From positions 26,333,163-26,397,162 of the forward strand of contig CM030713.1 in assembly GCA_017979445.1 (NCBI GenBank): a stretch of DNA of 64,000 nucleotides, given 5' to 3'. Source of the stretch: Akebia trifoliata (taxonomy: Eukaryota; Streptophyta; Magnoliopsida; Ranunculales; Lardizabalaceae). The position numbers and the translations under genes were made by a program. A model generated the notes under the pieces. The model did no database searches and was not told the origin of the DNA. It was given only the letters and a program-made list of their open reading frames with translations. Shown here in pieces: positions 26,155 through 36,194 of this stretch. Position 1 is the stretch's first letter, and every line of letters begins with the position of its first letter.

Positions 26155-26695
26155 TTTAAAATTATGATTGAATCCAATTTTTGTTGATTCAATTCAGTTG
26201 GATCGATGTATATATTTATACATAATTTTTAAAACACATTTATATTTAGATTCATAAAAGGAGAATTCTCAAAAATTCGATTATTCATTACCCGAATTGA
26301 TTACATTATAAAATCTAGTTATATCCAACTAGACCACTAGTTCGATCCTATTTGGTAATGTTGTTAAATATTTTTTTTTCCCAGATCTCATTGGATACGA
26401 GATCGATCAATCACACGAGCCCGCATGTTTTGAATGGAATCCCTAATTTATAAAACTACCCTTATTAGATTTGGTGCATCACTGTAATGGAGACTCTAAA
26501 ATATGTGAGGAAAAACTCGGTGAACAGAAGTTCTCTCTTCGCTAATTCCTAGTTCCTACACTGGAAAAGTTATTATTGAAAATTATCGTTTGTTAATCAT
26601 GTTGTGTTGTACTATTTTGTTAAAAAAAAAAAATTAAATGTAAATAAGTTATCAATTTAGGTCTTAAAATAAAATATCAACTAATGATTTCCTAA
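26155..26695. other. Intergenic, nothing recognised
   Basis: No gene or delimited element seen. Confidence 0.45.
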
Positions 26696-26842
26696 CTCAA
26701 AATTTTTCACTCGGTCTATACTCAACTATGTGGCAAGGGTACAGAATCGTTAATCTTTTTCTTGTGTATCTCGAAGAAAAAGATATATGGTTCAATGCCC
26801 TTCCCATGTTAGTCTTGTACAAATCAAGTGAAAATTTTCAAG
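26696..26842. mobile_element. Hairpin MITE-like element
   Basis: Imperfect arms (ctcaaaatttttcact against agtgaaaattttcaag) with an apex cttgtgtatctcgaagaaaa like that of 24952-25090. No TSD resolved. Confidence 0.5.
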
Positions 26843-27820
26843 TCACAAAACCATGACTCTAAAATATAATCTGAATTACTTATTGTATATTTATTAATAA
26901 AAAATATTTATAAAAATAATTATATCATAAAATAAAATCCTATTGGGCCTTTCACTCTCACCTTGGTTGAAAAGTGAGAAAATTAAAGCATGTTTTGAAA
27001 TTTCGTATGTTTTGGTAGGTGCAAAATGCAAATTGTCAACTTGATCTAAAGATTCCAATGAGACAGATTTTCTATTTATGACACGTCGGATGTGCGAGGT
27101 TGATACAGATGGATGCTTATTTGCATTAGTTTTTGAGAATTGAGACCTAATTGATTAAAACTCGCTTCTTTCATTCATACAATTTATTTGATAAATGATC
27201 ACACTCCTTGCATGTTCGCCACGTGTTATTCTGATAGGTGAGGTAGCATGAGAGTAAATGCAGCCATGCAGACTTTTGGGAACAATACACTAAATATTTT
27301 AACAGCAAAAGACAACAATTTCTTTATTTATATTTCAGATGCTATTTTACTTAAACTACTACTACTGTATTCGATAACTAGCCTTACGCAGAAGCATCCT
27401 CGTCGTGGCATGATATTTTTGACATTAGTCCAAGTAGATCATAACTTTTGTGGGGTCCACATTGATTGGAGAGCTTTCGTTGATATCTATCTCTTCGTAC
27501 GGTTGATATTATTTATTATATAAACAAAGTTAGAAATATTCAAAATATAATATTAATGTCCATTGAAATTCAAAGTACGGAAGCTATGCGTGGCTTAACT
27601 GAAGAGTTTCTGGGAAAGATAACTCTTGTGGTCGGTCCAACTCGTTGACTTGAAGGATTAATCAAGTTGCTTTGATTAAATACATTTAATTATCTCCACT
27701 TCGCGACAGCAGAGAAGCATCATCTAACCGTTTATTTAGCTGACTTTTGACTATGTCCTGTTCTCTTTGTTCAATTAGATGGCGTGCCGACCCTTACCCC
27801 CCACCACTAATTCTTTGTAG
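26843..27820. other. Intergenic, no gene supported
   Basis: A 91-codon open frame at 27248-27523 has no recognisable domain. Nothing else visible. Confidence 0.45.
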
Positions 27821-28606
27821 GGGTGTTTAAGTCATACCTCTCTAAGTTTTGGTCAATATATTGAGACACCCACATCCCATGTTTTCAAAGTAATAGCATG
27901 GCCCCTTGATCTAGTTCTTTTGTAAATTAAATGACTAAAATACCCCCATTTTTAATTTCTAGTAGAGTACCCTTCAATTCCCCCGCCCTAAAAATAATAA
28001 TTAGTAATTTTCAACTTTTTAACGATAAATTTTTTTAATTTACAACTTCAATCTTAAGATTTTATCTTCTTTAATCTTAAAAATCAAAATTTAATAACAA
28101 GATAATATACTTTTAGAAGGGAACAATGATGATTTCTTTGAAAAATCAATAATCTTGAACATGAAAAATCTACCTGCTTCAAACTACAAATCTCAAGAAT
28201 GAGATAGAAGTTCTAGGAAAGTAGAAGATATGATTGATTTATTTAAAAAAAAATTAAATAAAAAAGAAATTTCAAAGATAATTAAAGGTGAGGTAAAAAA
28301 TGAGGATGAATAGATTAAAGGATTTTTCTTAAAGGTAGAAGAACTTGAAAAAAAAAAATAGATGGATTTTTTGAGAAGTAAAAAACTTAAGGTTTTTGGT
28401 TAACAACTGTGAAGATGATAAATTTTCTTAGAAATAAATCAAGGGGAAGGTGTTTTTTTTTTTTTTCAAGGTTGAAAATGAGGGCATTTAGGTCAATTAC
28501 TTTATGCCATCAGAAAAGACGTTGGTCAAGGGTCATATAGTTAGTTTAAAAGCACAGGGTATCTCTAATATTTACCAAAACACGGAGGGGTTTGTCTAAA
28601 TTACCC
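27821..28606. mobile_element. Long-TIR non-autonomous DNA element
   Basis: 786 bp with arms of about 130 bp. The left arm runs from gggtgtttaagtcatacctc to about 27950. The right arm, in reverse complement, reads gggtaatttagacaaacccc and continues in parallel through ttttggt-aatat, gacccttga and aaatgccc. The interior is low-complexity A-rich with no transposase. Flanks ttctttgta / ttcttttat match imperfectly; long TIRs suggest a MULE-like origin. Single-arm fragments occur near 2815, 7740, 25540, 30300 and 44915. The right edge lies only 26 bp from the putative TATA box of the SAUR gene. Confidence 0.6.
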
Positions 28607-28632
28607 TTCTTTTATCTTCAACAAACACACCC

Positions 28633-28641
28633 TTATATATT
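28633..28641 (+). promoter_or_regulatory. Putative TATA box of the SAUR gene
   Basis: ttatatatt lies about 390 bp upstream of the SAUR start codon, just after the long-TIR element ends. It is followed by a CT/CA-rich leader typical of plant 5' untranslated regions. The start site would be near 28665; this is inferred from sequence only. Confidence 0.45.
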
Positions 28642-28819
28642 GCTCCAAAATCCCAGATCCAGGGACCTTATTCTTCTGTTTGGATCAAAGAATCTCACCA
28701 CCACCTCCCCCACCTTCTTCACCACTAACAGAAACCCGAAAGAAGTTTGAGGAAAAAGAAAGAATTTGAAGAAATTCACAGAAACGTCTCTTGATTCGAT
28801 CGAATCTTGGTAGAATCAG

Positions 28820-28834
28820 ATGAAATTCTCCTAA
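28820..28834 (+). other. Upstream ORF 1 in SAUR leader (4 codons)
   Basis: ATG at 28820 followed by three codons and TAA. Lies in the inferred SAUR 5' leader, 195 bp before the main start. Confidence 0.5.
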
Positions 28835-28861
28835 CAAAAACAAATCATACCTCCCCAGACC

Positions 28862-28951
28862 ATGTCAAATATCCCAACTTCTCTGTCTGAAATCTGTCTC
28901 ACCCTTTCCCGTCTCACTATGTCCACTGCTGACCTTTGGCCTTTCTCTTGA
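28862..28951 (+). other. Upstream ORF 2 in SAUR leader (29 codons)
   Basis: ATG at 28862 (context accATGt), 29 codons, TGA at 28949-28951, ending 77 bp before the SAUR ATG. It does not overlap the main ORF. If the leader is transcribed from the TATA at 28633, ribosomes would meet this frame first. No family match recognised. Confidence 0.5.
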
Positions 28952-29028
28952 ACAAAAGCTCCTTGAAACCCTTAATTAACAGAACCCAATCTCTCTTTCT
29001 CTCCTCTTCTCTTCTCCTTCTACAAACT

Positions 29029-29520
29029 ATGAGGAAAACCAGAGGTTTCAGGTTGGGTCGAAAGCTCATCCGGGTCTTCAAATGGGTTATCAAACCCAAA
29101 GCAAAACCCACCGGGTACCATCGTTTATCCGCTCCGGATTATAAAACCACGACGATGACGAAAATATGCAACTGGGGTCGTTGTTTGAAGCGAGGAGCCA
29201 AGGAGCTCTGTTTTTCCAAATCAGCTTTGGGTTATTCTCCAGTGGGTCAGGATCCGTTCGAACTGAAATCAGTTGAGGTGCCGAAAGGACACTTAGCTGT
29301 GTATGTGGGTCAGAAAGATGACGACCCGCACCGGTTTTTGGTACCAGTGATTTACTTTAATCATCCTTTGTTTGGAGAGCTTCTTAGGGAAGCTGAGAAG
29401 GAATACGGGTTCAAACATTCGGGTGGGATTACGTTACCATGCCCGTTATCCGAATTCGAAAATGTGCAGACGAGGATTGCCGCTGGACGAAAAACTACGT
29501 TGAAGCGTCGCATGCGATGA
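29029..29520 (+). CDS. SAUR-family auxin-responsive protein
   Basis: Encodes 163 residues in one exon, as is usual for SAUR genes. The first in-frame ATG is at 29029. The N-terminal extension (residues 1-20) is basic and begins MRKTRGFRLGRKLIRVFKWV, a pattern I associate with the longer SAUR36/SAUR41-type subgroup. The SAUR core spans about 82-148: VEVPKGHLAVYVG, then RFLVPVIYFNHPLFGELLREA, EKEYGF and the ITLPCP motif. The C terminus is basic (KRRMR). SAUR proteins are small regulators of cell expansion; many inhibit PP2C.D phosphatases and so raise plasma-membrane H+-ATPase activity. The assignment to that role is by family only. The leader holds two upstream ORFs and a transposon edge abuts the promoter. 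The stop codon is the first repeat of a TGA tract. Confidence 0.93.
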   Translation: MRKTRGFRLGRKLIRVFKWVIKPKAKPTGYHRLSAPDYKTTTMTKICNWGRCLKRGAKELCFSKSALGYSPVGQDPFELKSVEVPKGHLAVYVGQKDDDPHRFLVPVIYFNHPLFGELLREAEKEYGFKHSGGITLPCPLSEFENVQTRIAAGRKTTLKRRMR

Positions 29521-29536
29521 TGATGATGATGATGAT
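29518..29536 (+). repeat. (TGA)n tract overlapping the SAUR stop codon
   Basis: Six consecutive TGA triplets begin with the SAUR stop codon, so the reading frame ends in a run of in-frame stops. Length variation here would not change the protein. Confidence 0.85.
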
Positions 29537-30440
29537 CAAGATAGTGATGGTGATAGTTATTACAATCGAAATCAAGATTGTTGATGAGATTGTGGGCCTC
29601 TTTAATTTTCTTTCATAATTTTTTTTTACCATAGTTGCATTTTTTTTTTTTTTCAGTTAGAATGTTACAGGGGATTTAGTTGGTATATAAAAATTTTAAT
29701 TCTTTTTTGAAGTTACCCCTCCAGGTTGTGGTGAATGTTTACTATACCCTCTCGCATGTTCAAACAGATTGTATATCCCTTGACTGTAGTATTAAGTGGG
29801 AGACTAATTGAAGTGACTGAAATACCCCAAACAAGATGGAATATTATTTTGTTATGATGAATTACCATAGTTTCAAAAATCTTTTGAGATGAAGATGATT
29901 GGCATAACATCATTTGTGAAAGAGAGATGAAAGAGTTGCGATCTCCTAGGTTCACTTTCTTTTGTTATTTTTAATTTCTTCACTTCTCTCCATTCTAGAT
30001 ATCTAAGAAAGAACATCAATCTTATCTAAACTTCGTAAAGTATCCTACTAACTCATTTAGATATCATTCATGAATGAAAAAAAAAAAATTGAAATCTCTT
30101 ATTTTTATCTGTTTTTGTTAATCATATTAATTACGCAAAATTTCTTTTATATTTAGAAATTAATGGAAGAAAATAAATAAAATTTTTAATTTATATAACT
30201 TTGTTCAATATTTAATGGTGGAAGAGGATGAGTTACTTAATAAAATAAAAAAAAAATTTGTTGCAAAATATTGAATAAGGTTGAAAATAAAAATTATGAT
30301 CAGAGGTTAAAGAGGCCAAGGAGTTTGTCATTAATTTGAAAAATGAAGGAGGTTTCTCTAATATTTATTTAAACATGTTACCCTTTTCTCTCTTTTTGAT
30401 AATTGCTATTGGCACTTCAAATTTTATTTATTACACTCCA

Positions 30441-30443
<3 letters not shown>
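29537..30443. other. SAUR 3' flank and intergenic
   Basis: Probable SAUR 3' untranslated region to roughly 29700 (T-rich tracts near 29620 and 29641), then nothing recognised. 30300-30370 resembles one arm of the 27821 element. Confidence 0.5.

Positions 30444-30473
<30 letters not shown>
30444..30473. repeat. (AT)n microsatellite
   Basis: About 30 bp of pure AT dinucleotides, adjoining the left end of the following inverted-repeat element. Confidence 0.95.
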
Positions 30474-30476
<3 letters not shown>

Positions 30477-30855
30477 GGTGGTGTTCGGAGGCTTTAAAGA
30501 GAGTCAAACATTTTTTCAATGTATTGGTTAGAGGTTTTGGAATGGGCTGATTTTTTGTGAGGGTGATCTCTGTGATGAAGAGATCATCCTCAACAAAAAT
30601 CATCAAATTTCGAAACTTTTAATCCCATCAAAAATTATTTATAAAAATTGAACGATCATGATTCTTCAAGTTGTAAATTAAGGTTAGAAGTTTTGGAATG
30701 AGTTGATTTTGATAATGATGATCTCTTCACCATAGAAATCATCCTCATAAAAAATCAGTCCATTCGAAAATTTTTAACCCTCTATTTTAAAAATAATTTG
30801 ACATAATATTTGATTTTTTTTAAGGTTTTCGAACGTTTTCCCATATATATATAGT
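30464..30855. mobile_element. Inverted-repeat element with internal duplication
   Basis: The left end tatatatgtgggtggtgttc and the reverse-complemented right end tatatatggg with aaaacgttcg align imperfectly over about 45 bp. Inside, a segment of about 75 bp is repeated (ggttagaggttttggaatg at 30517 and ggttagaagttttggaatg at 30683). No coding sequence; superfamily unknown. Confidence 0.5.
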
Positions 30856-31700
30856 GCGACAATTGAGAATAAGTAAAAATTGGGGTCCTCATAGAAACTC
30901 TCTCTATTTCTCTTTTTTTAAATATCTATTTTTAAGTTTGTAGTTGTTACACTTCAAAGTTTGTCATCAAAGCGCATGTTAACAAGTCGCTCGTTTTACA
31001 TCTCTCAAGTCTCAAATATTTACCTTAACACGTCATTGTCGTGGACCGCACTCTGAGATTGGTGGAGAATCTAGTAACGCCGTTAGTTGAGGTGGTCCCA
31101 CATTCTCTCCAAAGTCTCCTACCCAATCGACTTTCGAGAAGTAATGAATGAGGGGAAGATGTTTGATGTGAACTGGCGCTCTTATATTAGGAAACTCTGA
31201 TGTAATCTTGAAGATCGACATTCCAATGAAAAACATTTACAATTTGACCACCTCATGATCTTCGGCCTAAACAACATCAGATGCATTCACGTTTTCTTTT
31301 TCAACTCCACTGAATGTTTGAATCTGACTAGCCTTACTAAGTTAGTAATGATTGCACCCTTACTAAGGCCCTTGGGCTCACCTTGTGGCATCCAAAAACA
31401 TGATCAAAAACTTAGGGTTGAAGAGGACAAAATTCCATGAACTTTGAATATTTTTGTTTCCAAAAAACATTATGTTTCACCATTGAATTTGAATTTTAAA
31501 TTTGATAGTTATGTAGAAGTTGGATAAAGTTCAAATTAAATTATGTTTTGAATGTTTTCTTTTTCTTTTTGGATGTGAGTTTTTTCATGAAACTTAAGAG
31601 GGTTATGGTGTTAGATTGCTGATGTGGTAATCCATTTAAGTAAAATGACACTTAATAAGAGATGTTGGTAAGAAAAGTGTTTCCCTAAATGTTTTAAGTT
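30856..31700. other. Intergenic, no gene supported
   Basis: Short open frames at 31033-31236 (minus) and 31255-31440 (plus) carry no domains. 31380-31500 resembles 20700-20830, so a dispersed repeat is present. Confidence 0.45.
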
Positions 31701-31857
31701 GGAAAAATGCTAAAGTGAGAATGACACACGAAGTACCATGAGCATGGGGAGTGTAATAAGAAGTGGGCAAAAATTCATAGATGCTTTTTCTTGAGGTGCA
31801 AGTATTACACACTTGAGGAAAATTGATGGTTCTCAGTATACACAATGCTACTTCTAG
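31701..31857. mobile_element. Hairpin MITE-like element
   Basis: Inner arms tggggagtgtaataagaagt and its near reverse complement around 31795-31815 pair, and gagaatg/tctcag pair further out. The left end aaatgctaaagtgag resembles the 15446/26036 family. Boundaries approximate. Confidence 0.45.
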
Positions 31858-31969
31858 TATATATTATTGCAAGTCATTCTATTAAGGGTCTCTAAGTTAA
31901 TCCTAGCATATTAAAATTTAGGAGAATTGCAAATTATTTTTGTTTTTTAAATGTAATCAAGAGTTTTAA

Positions 31970-32400
31970 GCAGAGAGAATTGCAAACTAGCAATATGGCT
32001 CGATACATGTACCCAATTGGACCAACAATTTATAGGGCATAGGAAAAGTATTCTACCCTCAAGGGGAAAAGATTGGGAGAAAATGTCCAACCAAACACTC
32101 TACCCCCATGTAGATCGAGTACTTGGTCATGTATCCCAATTGAGCACCCTACTCCCAAGTAGAGCCCTTACTCTGAGTGATTAGCCGAGCACTTTACTCT
32201 CAAGCAAAGGGTTCGGTAATGTGTCCTAGTCGAGCATTCCACCAGAAGTATAAAGGGCTTGGCCAAATTGTTTAGTTAAAGATCTTTTCCTCCTAAGGAT
32301 GGAGGGCTAGGTCAAATGCTTAGTTCAAGAATTTTACTTCTTGTGGAGGGAGAGCTTCGCCAAGAACAATTATGAAGGAAAATCATTTCTAGCCCAAATC
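31970..32400. repeat. Degenerate tandem array of about 50-bp units
   Basis: Five to six decayed units share the order (g)gtcaa-tg-c-tagt-gagca-tctac-ccaag-agagg (for example gatcgagtacttggtcatgt at 32116, then the recurring gccgagcactttactctcaa at 32182). Such arrays are common inside LTRs, and LTR-like sequence follows at 32640-33230. Confidence 0.55.
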
Positions 32401-33339
32401 TTGCTTCTCAAGGTGAACTCTAGAGATATTAGTTGATTAGGTTAAACTCCAAGTGTAGTTTGAACAAAAATACAACTCATAAACAAGGAAACTTTGGTAG
32501 GAGACTCATCTCAACACAAATCTTGAGGCATCTCATCTTGAAGCCTAGAGATCTATATCGTAGTTATGAAATATTGGGTATTAGGACTGAATATAAAATC
32601 TTGTCCCCCACATTATAGGACCCTAGGCCATGATCTTGATGGTAAATGTAACAGGCCAAGCGCAATCTCCTCTCTAGGCATGTATTTAGGTACCTTCGAA
32701 AATCAAGGGTAGGATTCATGATAACATAGAAGCACATTAAATTGATTATTATCCACGTGGCATGTGGATATACCCAAATCTTGCACATTACCGAAGTTAA
32801 CTCCTAGTAGGAAAATTTCAATCAAGGATAAACTTGGATGCAAAAGTTCAGATTTAAGAAGATTCTTGGAAGAAACTTAAGTAGGGGTGCAGCCAATGCA
32901 AATGTACACAATTTTTTTTATCTCTTACACATTACTCTATCACATTCTTAGTTGACTTGATCATCAAAATATTTTTTGGGACCTCCGCGAGTAGCATCAA
33001 CTAGAGATCACAAATAAGAAGGGTTGAAGGATCTCAAGAAATTTACCCCACATTTGGCATAATAGGGATAATTATAAGTCATAACATAAAAAGTTCTCGT
33101 TCATAGTCGCAAACCTATGGCTATAAAAAAGGGGGAATCCTTTTGACATTCTCTCATTTTTTCTATGCACTTTACTTATCCATATTATATTCATTAACTT
33201 GATCGTCAAAATACCTTTGATAGGTACCACATCGAAGATGTCCAAGTGGAGATAGACTTTGTTTGGAGAAGAATATTTAAGTTTGAGGAATAGAAGAAAA
33301 TATATTTTGATTGATTATAACTCAAGAAGTGTGTGAATG
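32401..33339. other. LTR-retroelement debris
   Basis: A TATA-like ctataaaaaaggggg at 33121 is followed about 75 bp later by aacttgatcgtcaaaatacc and aggtaccacatcg (33196-33229). A second copy of the acttgatc block lies at 32955. These look like ends of one or two decayed LTRs; no polyprotein sequence is visible. Confidence 0.5.
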
Positions 33340-33823
33340 CGTTAAGACCCAAATCAATGCTCCAAAAATTCTTAGGTGTCATTGAAGTGAAAAGTTTAAG
33401 TCTTAACCTAGGGATCCTAGTATACCCCATACTTAAAGGTCTATGCCCTTGTTGGCCCCTTTAACAGCGAGCACCCCAGCCCCTTGGTCTCATTTCCAAG
33501 TACTAGGTACCCTTTTTTCTTTTTTTTCATAAGTCATTATTTCCAAGACTAATCATGGTGGCCTACATTGGACCTTACCATGGGAGACATCCCCCCCCTC
33601 CCTTTTTTTCTTCTATGGACCATTTTTCCGTATCCCATACAATAAAGAAGTCCCCTTTCTCATTTCCTCTCTCTCTCCTCTCCAATAATTGTCTTCCCAT
33701 GAATCAAATCTTGGACGTGGATTTGGCTTTGATACCAATTGTTAAGACCCCAAATCAATGCTCGAAAAATGCCTAGACATTATTGGAGTGAAATGTTTAA
33801 GTCTTAACTTAAGAATCCTAACA
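33340..33823 (-). mobile_element. Probable TRIM-like miniature LTR element
   Basis: Two direct repeats of 83-84 bp, at 33340-33422 and 33740-33823, are about 80% identical by eye. Read on the minus strand the right-hand copy starts TGTTAGGAT and ends GTCTTAACA, which is the TG...CA form of an LTR. Two bases after it comes TGGTATCAAAGCC (33737-33725), close to the tRNA-iMet primer binding site TGGTATCAGAGC. Immediately before the other copy is a purine-rich aagtatgggg (33434-33425). The internal domain is about 317 bp and has no protein. The 5-bp flanks (gaatg / tacca) do not match, so the insertion is old or the ends are slightly misplaced. Confidence 0.65.
33725..33737 (-). promoter_or_regulatory. 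Primer binding site for initiator Met tRNA
   Basis: The minus-strand sequence TGGTATCAAAGCC differs from the usual plant LTR-element primer site by one base and sits 2 bp inside the putative 5' LTR. Confidence 0.6.
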
Positions 33824-35193
33824 TACCAAAACAATTACTAGATGAATGCTAAATGATAATTTTTTTTTATTTTTATTTATTTATTTTATGTTACAACTAA
33901 ATAAATTAATGGCACACAAAAATAAAGAGTAAATAAAATAACCATAGCTTCGAAAGGGTCATTTTCATTAACTAGGTTGTATAACTCGTAGTGATGTGAT
34001 TACTTTATAAGATGCCCGTAAGATAAACTTGTTTCATGAAATTATATTTGCAAAAAGTCACGATCCAAAACAGTATCCTATTTCTATTGTAAGATGCAGA
34101 GTCATTGTGAAATTTTTGATTGGAGATAAAACACATTGGGTTGCATGCCATGTAGAAAACAACTTGATTAGGAGCCTAATGTATTTAAATTCTTACCAAA
34201 AGATGCCACTAGATACTATTGTGGATCCTATACATGCCCATGCTTTATGGAACTATACATGTTAAAACAATATATATGATAAAACACAATTGTCGGTCCT
34301 ACTTTACTACAATTTTGTGGGGGATAAATGTCGCATCTAGCTATAATTTTGTGGGTTTCACCCTACTCTCTTTATTTCTTTTTCTTTTTATATCTTCAAC
34401 TTTATTATCTTTCTTTTTCTACCCTTCTCTTTTTAAAATAATATCCATCTAATTTTACTATCTTTCTTCTCCTCTCAACGTCAAAATATACTAAATCATA
34501 TTAGGTGCATCTTATCACAAATGACAAATTGTAATGTATGAGTCGGAGGTCGTAGTCATGGTTTTTAAACTTGGTATCCTGACTTGTGTCATCCTCCATC
34601 GATATCTAGTTGACTCAACTAACAACTCAGATCACACGAGATACCTAGTTGACTCAAGAAACAATCCAATCATTAAATTATTAAAAAATAATTATTTTTT
34701 TTAACAAATCTGATTAACTTGACCAATAGTTTCAATGAGGAGTACTCTTATAATGATATCTAACTATTTAAAAAAAAAAAAATTATTATTACTTCAACCT
34801 AACTAATGGTCTAGCTAACTGGCTCTAAAATTTTGAAATAAGATTTGATGATTGAAAATGATTCTTGATGAAAGGAGATTATGGTGAGTTAGTGGTAGAC
34901 AAAATCAAAGATTGAGTGTATAGGTGAAGGATGACATGTACTTAATAGGTATTTAGGTCAGTACCTCATTCACGCACCCACGCCAACATGATTTTGTCTG
35001 CAAACCCACTTGAGCTGCCACCACCTTTTCCCATGCGTCACCTCACGCCTAGAGACACACACACTAACTAGCCACCATGCCAACTTGATAAAAACCTAAC
35101 AACTTTTCATCACTAAAACACAAATAGTCTACACATCGAATGACAGATCTTCTCTAGATCCCCAACATGGAATAAAGGACAAGTGAACAAGTA
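33824..35193. other. Intergenic, no gene supported
   Basis: Open frames at 34029-34265 and 34219-34452 have no domains. 34560-34850 contains the gactcaact-type dispersed repeat also present at 14.65-15.37 kb. Confidence 0.45.
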
Positions 35194-35299
35194 AGTGCAA
35201 GTCACTGTTACTTAGAAACTTTGGAGTGGTCTCAAGCTGAAATTAGTGCAAGTCACTATTATATATGTTCCGACTTTGAAGTGGTCTCAAGCTGAGGTA
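35194..35299. repeat. Tandem duplication of about 51 bp
   Basis: Two units starting agtgcaagtcact and ending gtggtctcaagctga, at 35194-35244 and 35245-35299. Confidence 0.85.
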
Positions 35300-35581
35300 A
35301 GAAGGTTCCCATAAATCTTTCATGGAAAGATGGAAACAGATGGTTTGGCATACAAGTGGAATCATATTTTAAAACTTGATTCGAGTCAAAAATGTCAATT
35401 GAGTTGACTCAATTCCAACACTTACAAGTTACAAGTTAACTAACTTGGCCAAATAGAATGAATTTATCATAATTTCTTTTGTTATATAGAAAATAATTCA
35501 CATTTAAAGATGGAGAGATTGAGGAAATTATTACCCCTATAAATTAGACCTCGATGATATAAGTAGAGGTGAACCACACTA
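35300..35581. other. Spacer
   Basis: Nothing recognised. Confidence 0.5.
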
Positions 35582-35590
35582 AAAGGGAAG

Positions 35591-36185
35591 GAGTTGTGAT
35601 AATATGATCCCCCACCCCCCTCTTCTGACACACGCCCCCATCATAGAATCGTAGATCATTTTCCTCGGGATACACTAGGAAAAGATTTAAACTTGGTTTC
35701 CATTTCGGTTGTAGGTGTAACCAACCTGCTATTAAGGATATGGCAAAAAGAAATAATAGAAAAAGAGTTCCAGTATAAAGATCTTCATTAGTTCGTAAGC
35801 CAATTGTATACCACCACTGATAAACACCAGAATAAGTGATATTCACTGGGCCGAGAGCACCCCCTCGAGTAAAGGCTTCCACAGCCAGTTGACCAAAATG
35901 AGGATCCCAAATTACATGAGCAATATGTCTTACATGTAAAGGGTCCTGTACCCATGACTCAAAATTTCCTTGCCAAGCTACATGAAACAGATTTTCGGAA
36001 GTCCATAGAAAAATTATTGCTAACTGCCCGAAGTGAGAAGAAAAAATATTCTGATAAAGACATTCCTCAGTAATATCATCATGACTATCATAAATCTTTT
36101 CCTAGTGTATCCCGAGGAAAATAATCTACGATTCTATGATGGGGGCATGTGTTAGAGGGGGGGGGGCATCAGAAAATCATTACAT
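35591..36185. mobile_element. MULE-like element carrying plastid psaB DNA
   Basis: 595 bp. A left TIR of about 98 bp (35591-35688) and a right TIR of about 94 bp (36092-36185) enclose about 400 bp of chloroplast psaB. The inner 60 bp of the arms match at about 58 positions; the outer 30-35 bp are more diverged. Ends GAGTTGTGATAATATGAT and, reverse-complemented, ATGTAATGATTTTCTGATG belong to the same family as the 9-bp-TSD elements at 9414 and 24464. Flanks aaagggaag (35582-35590) and aatgggaaa (36186-36194) agree at 7 of 9. This layout is that of a Pack-MULE, except that the cargo is organellar. No transposase is present. Confidence 0.8.
35689..36091 (-). pseudogene. psaB: psaB fragment (nuclear copy of plastid DNA)
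   Basis: On the minus strand 36088-35690 translates without a stop to a segment of photosystem I P700 apoprotein A2. Recognisable pieces in order are [83 protein letters not shown] and [12 protein letters not shown]. From memory of the family this is about residues 33-164 of roughly 734, so both ends are missing and no start codon or plastid promoter is present. Differences from the plastid sequence I remember are mostly C-to-T or G-to-A, as expected for methylated nuclear DNA. The continuous frame probably reflects youth or short length rather than function. The fragment ends exactly where the flanking inverted repeats begin. Confidence 0.9.
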
Positions 36186-36194
36186 AATGGGAAA

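Noticed and set aside
28936..29028. N-terminal extension of the SAUR frame
   Set aside because: The open frame runs upstream only to a TTG; the first ATG is at 29029 and matches the family start.
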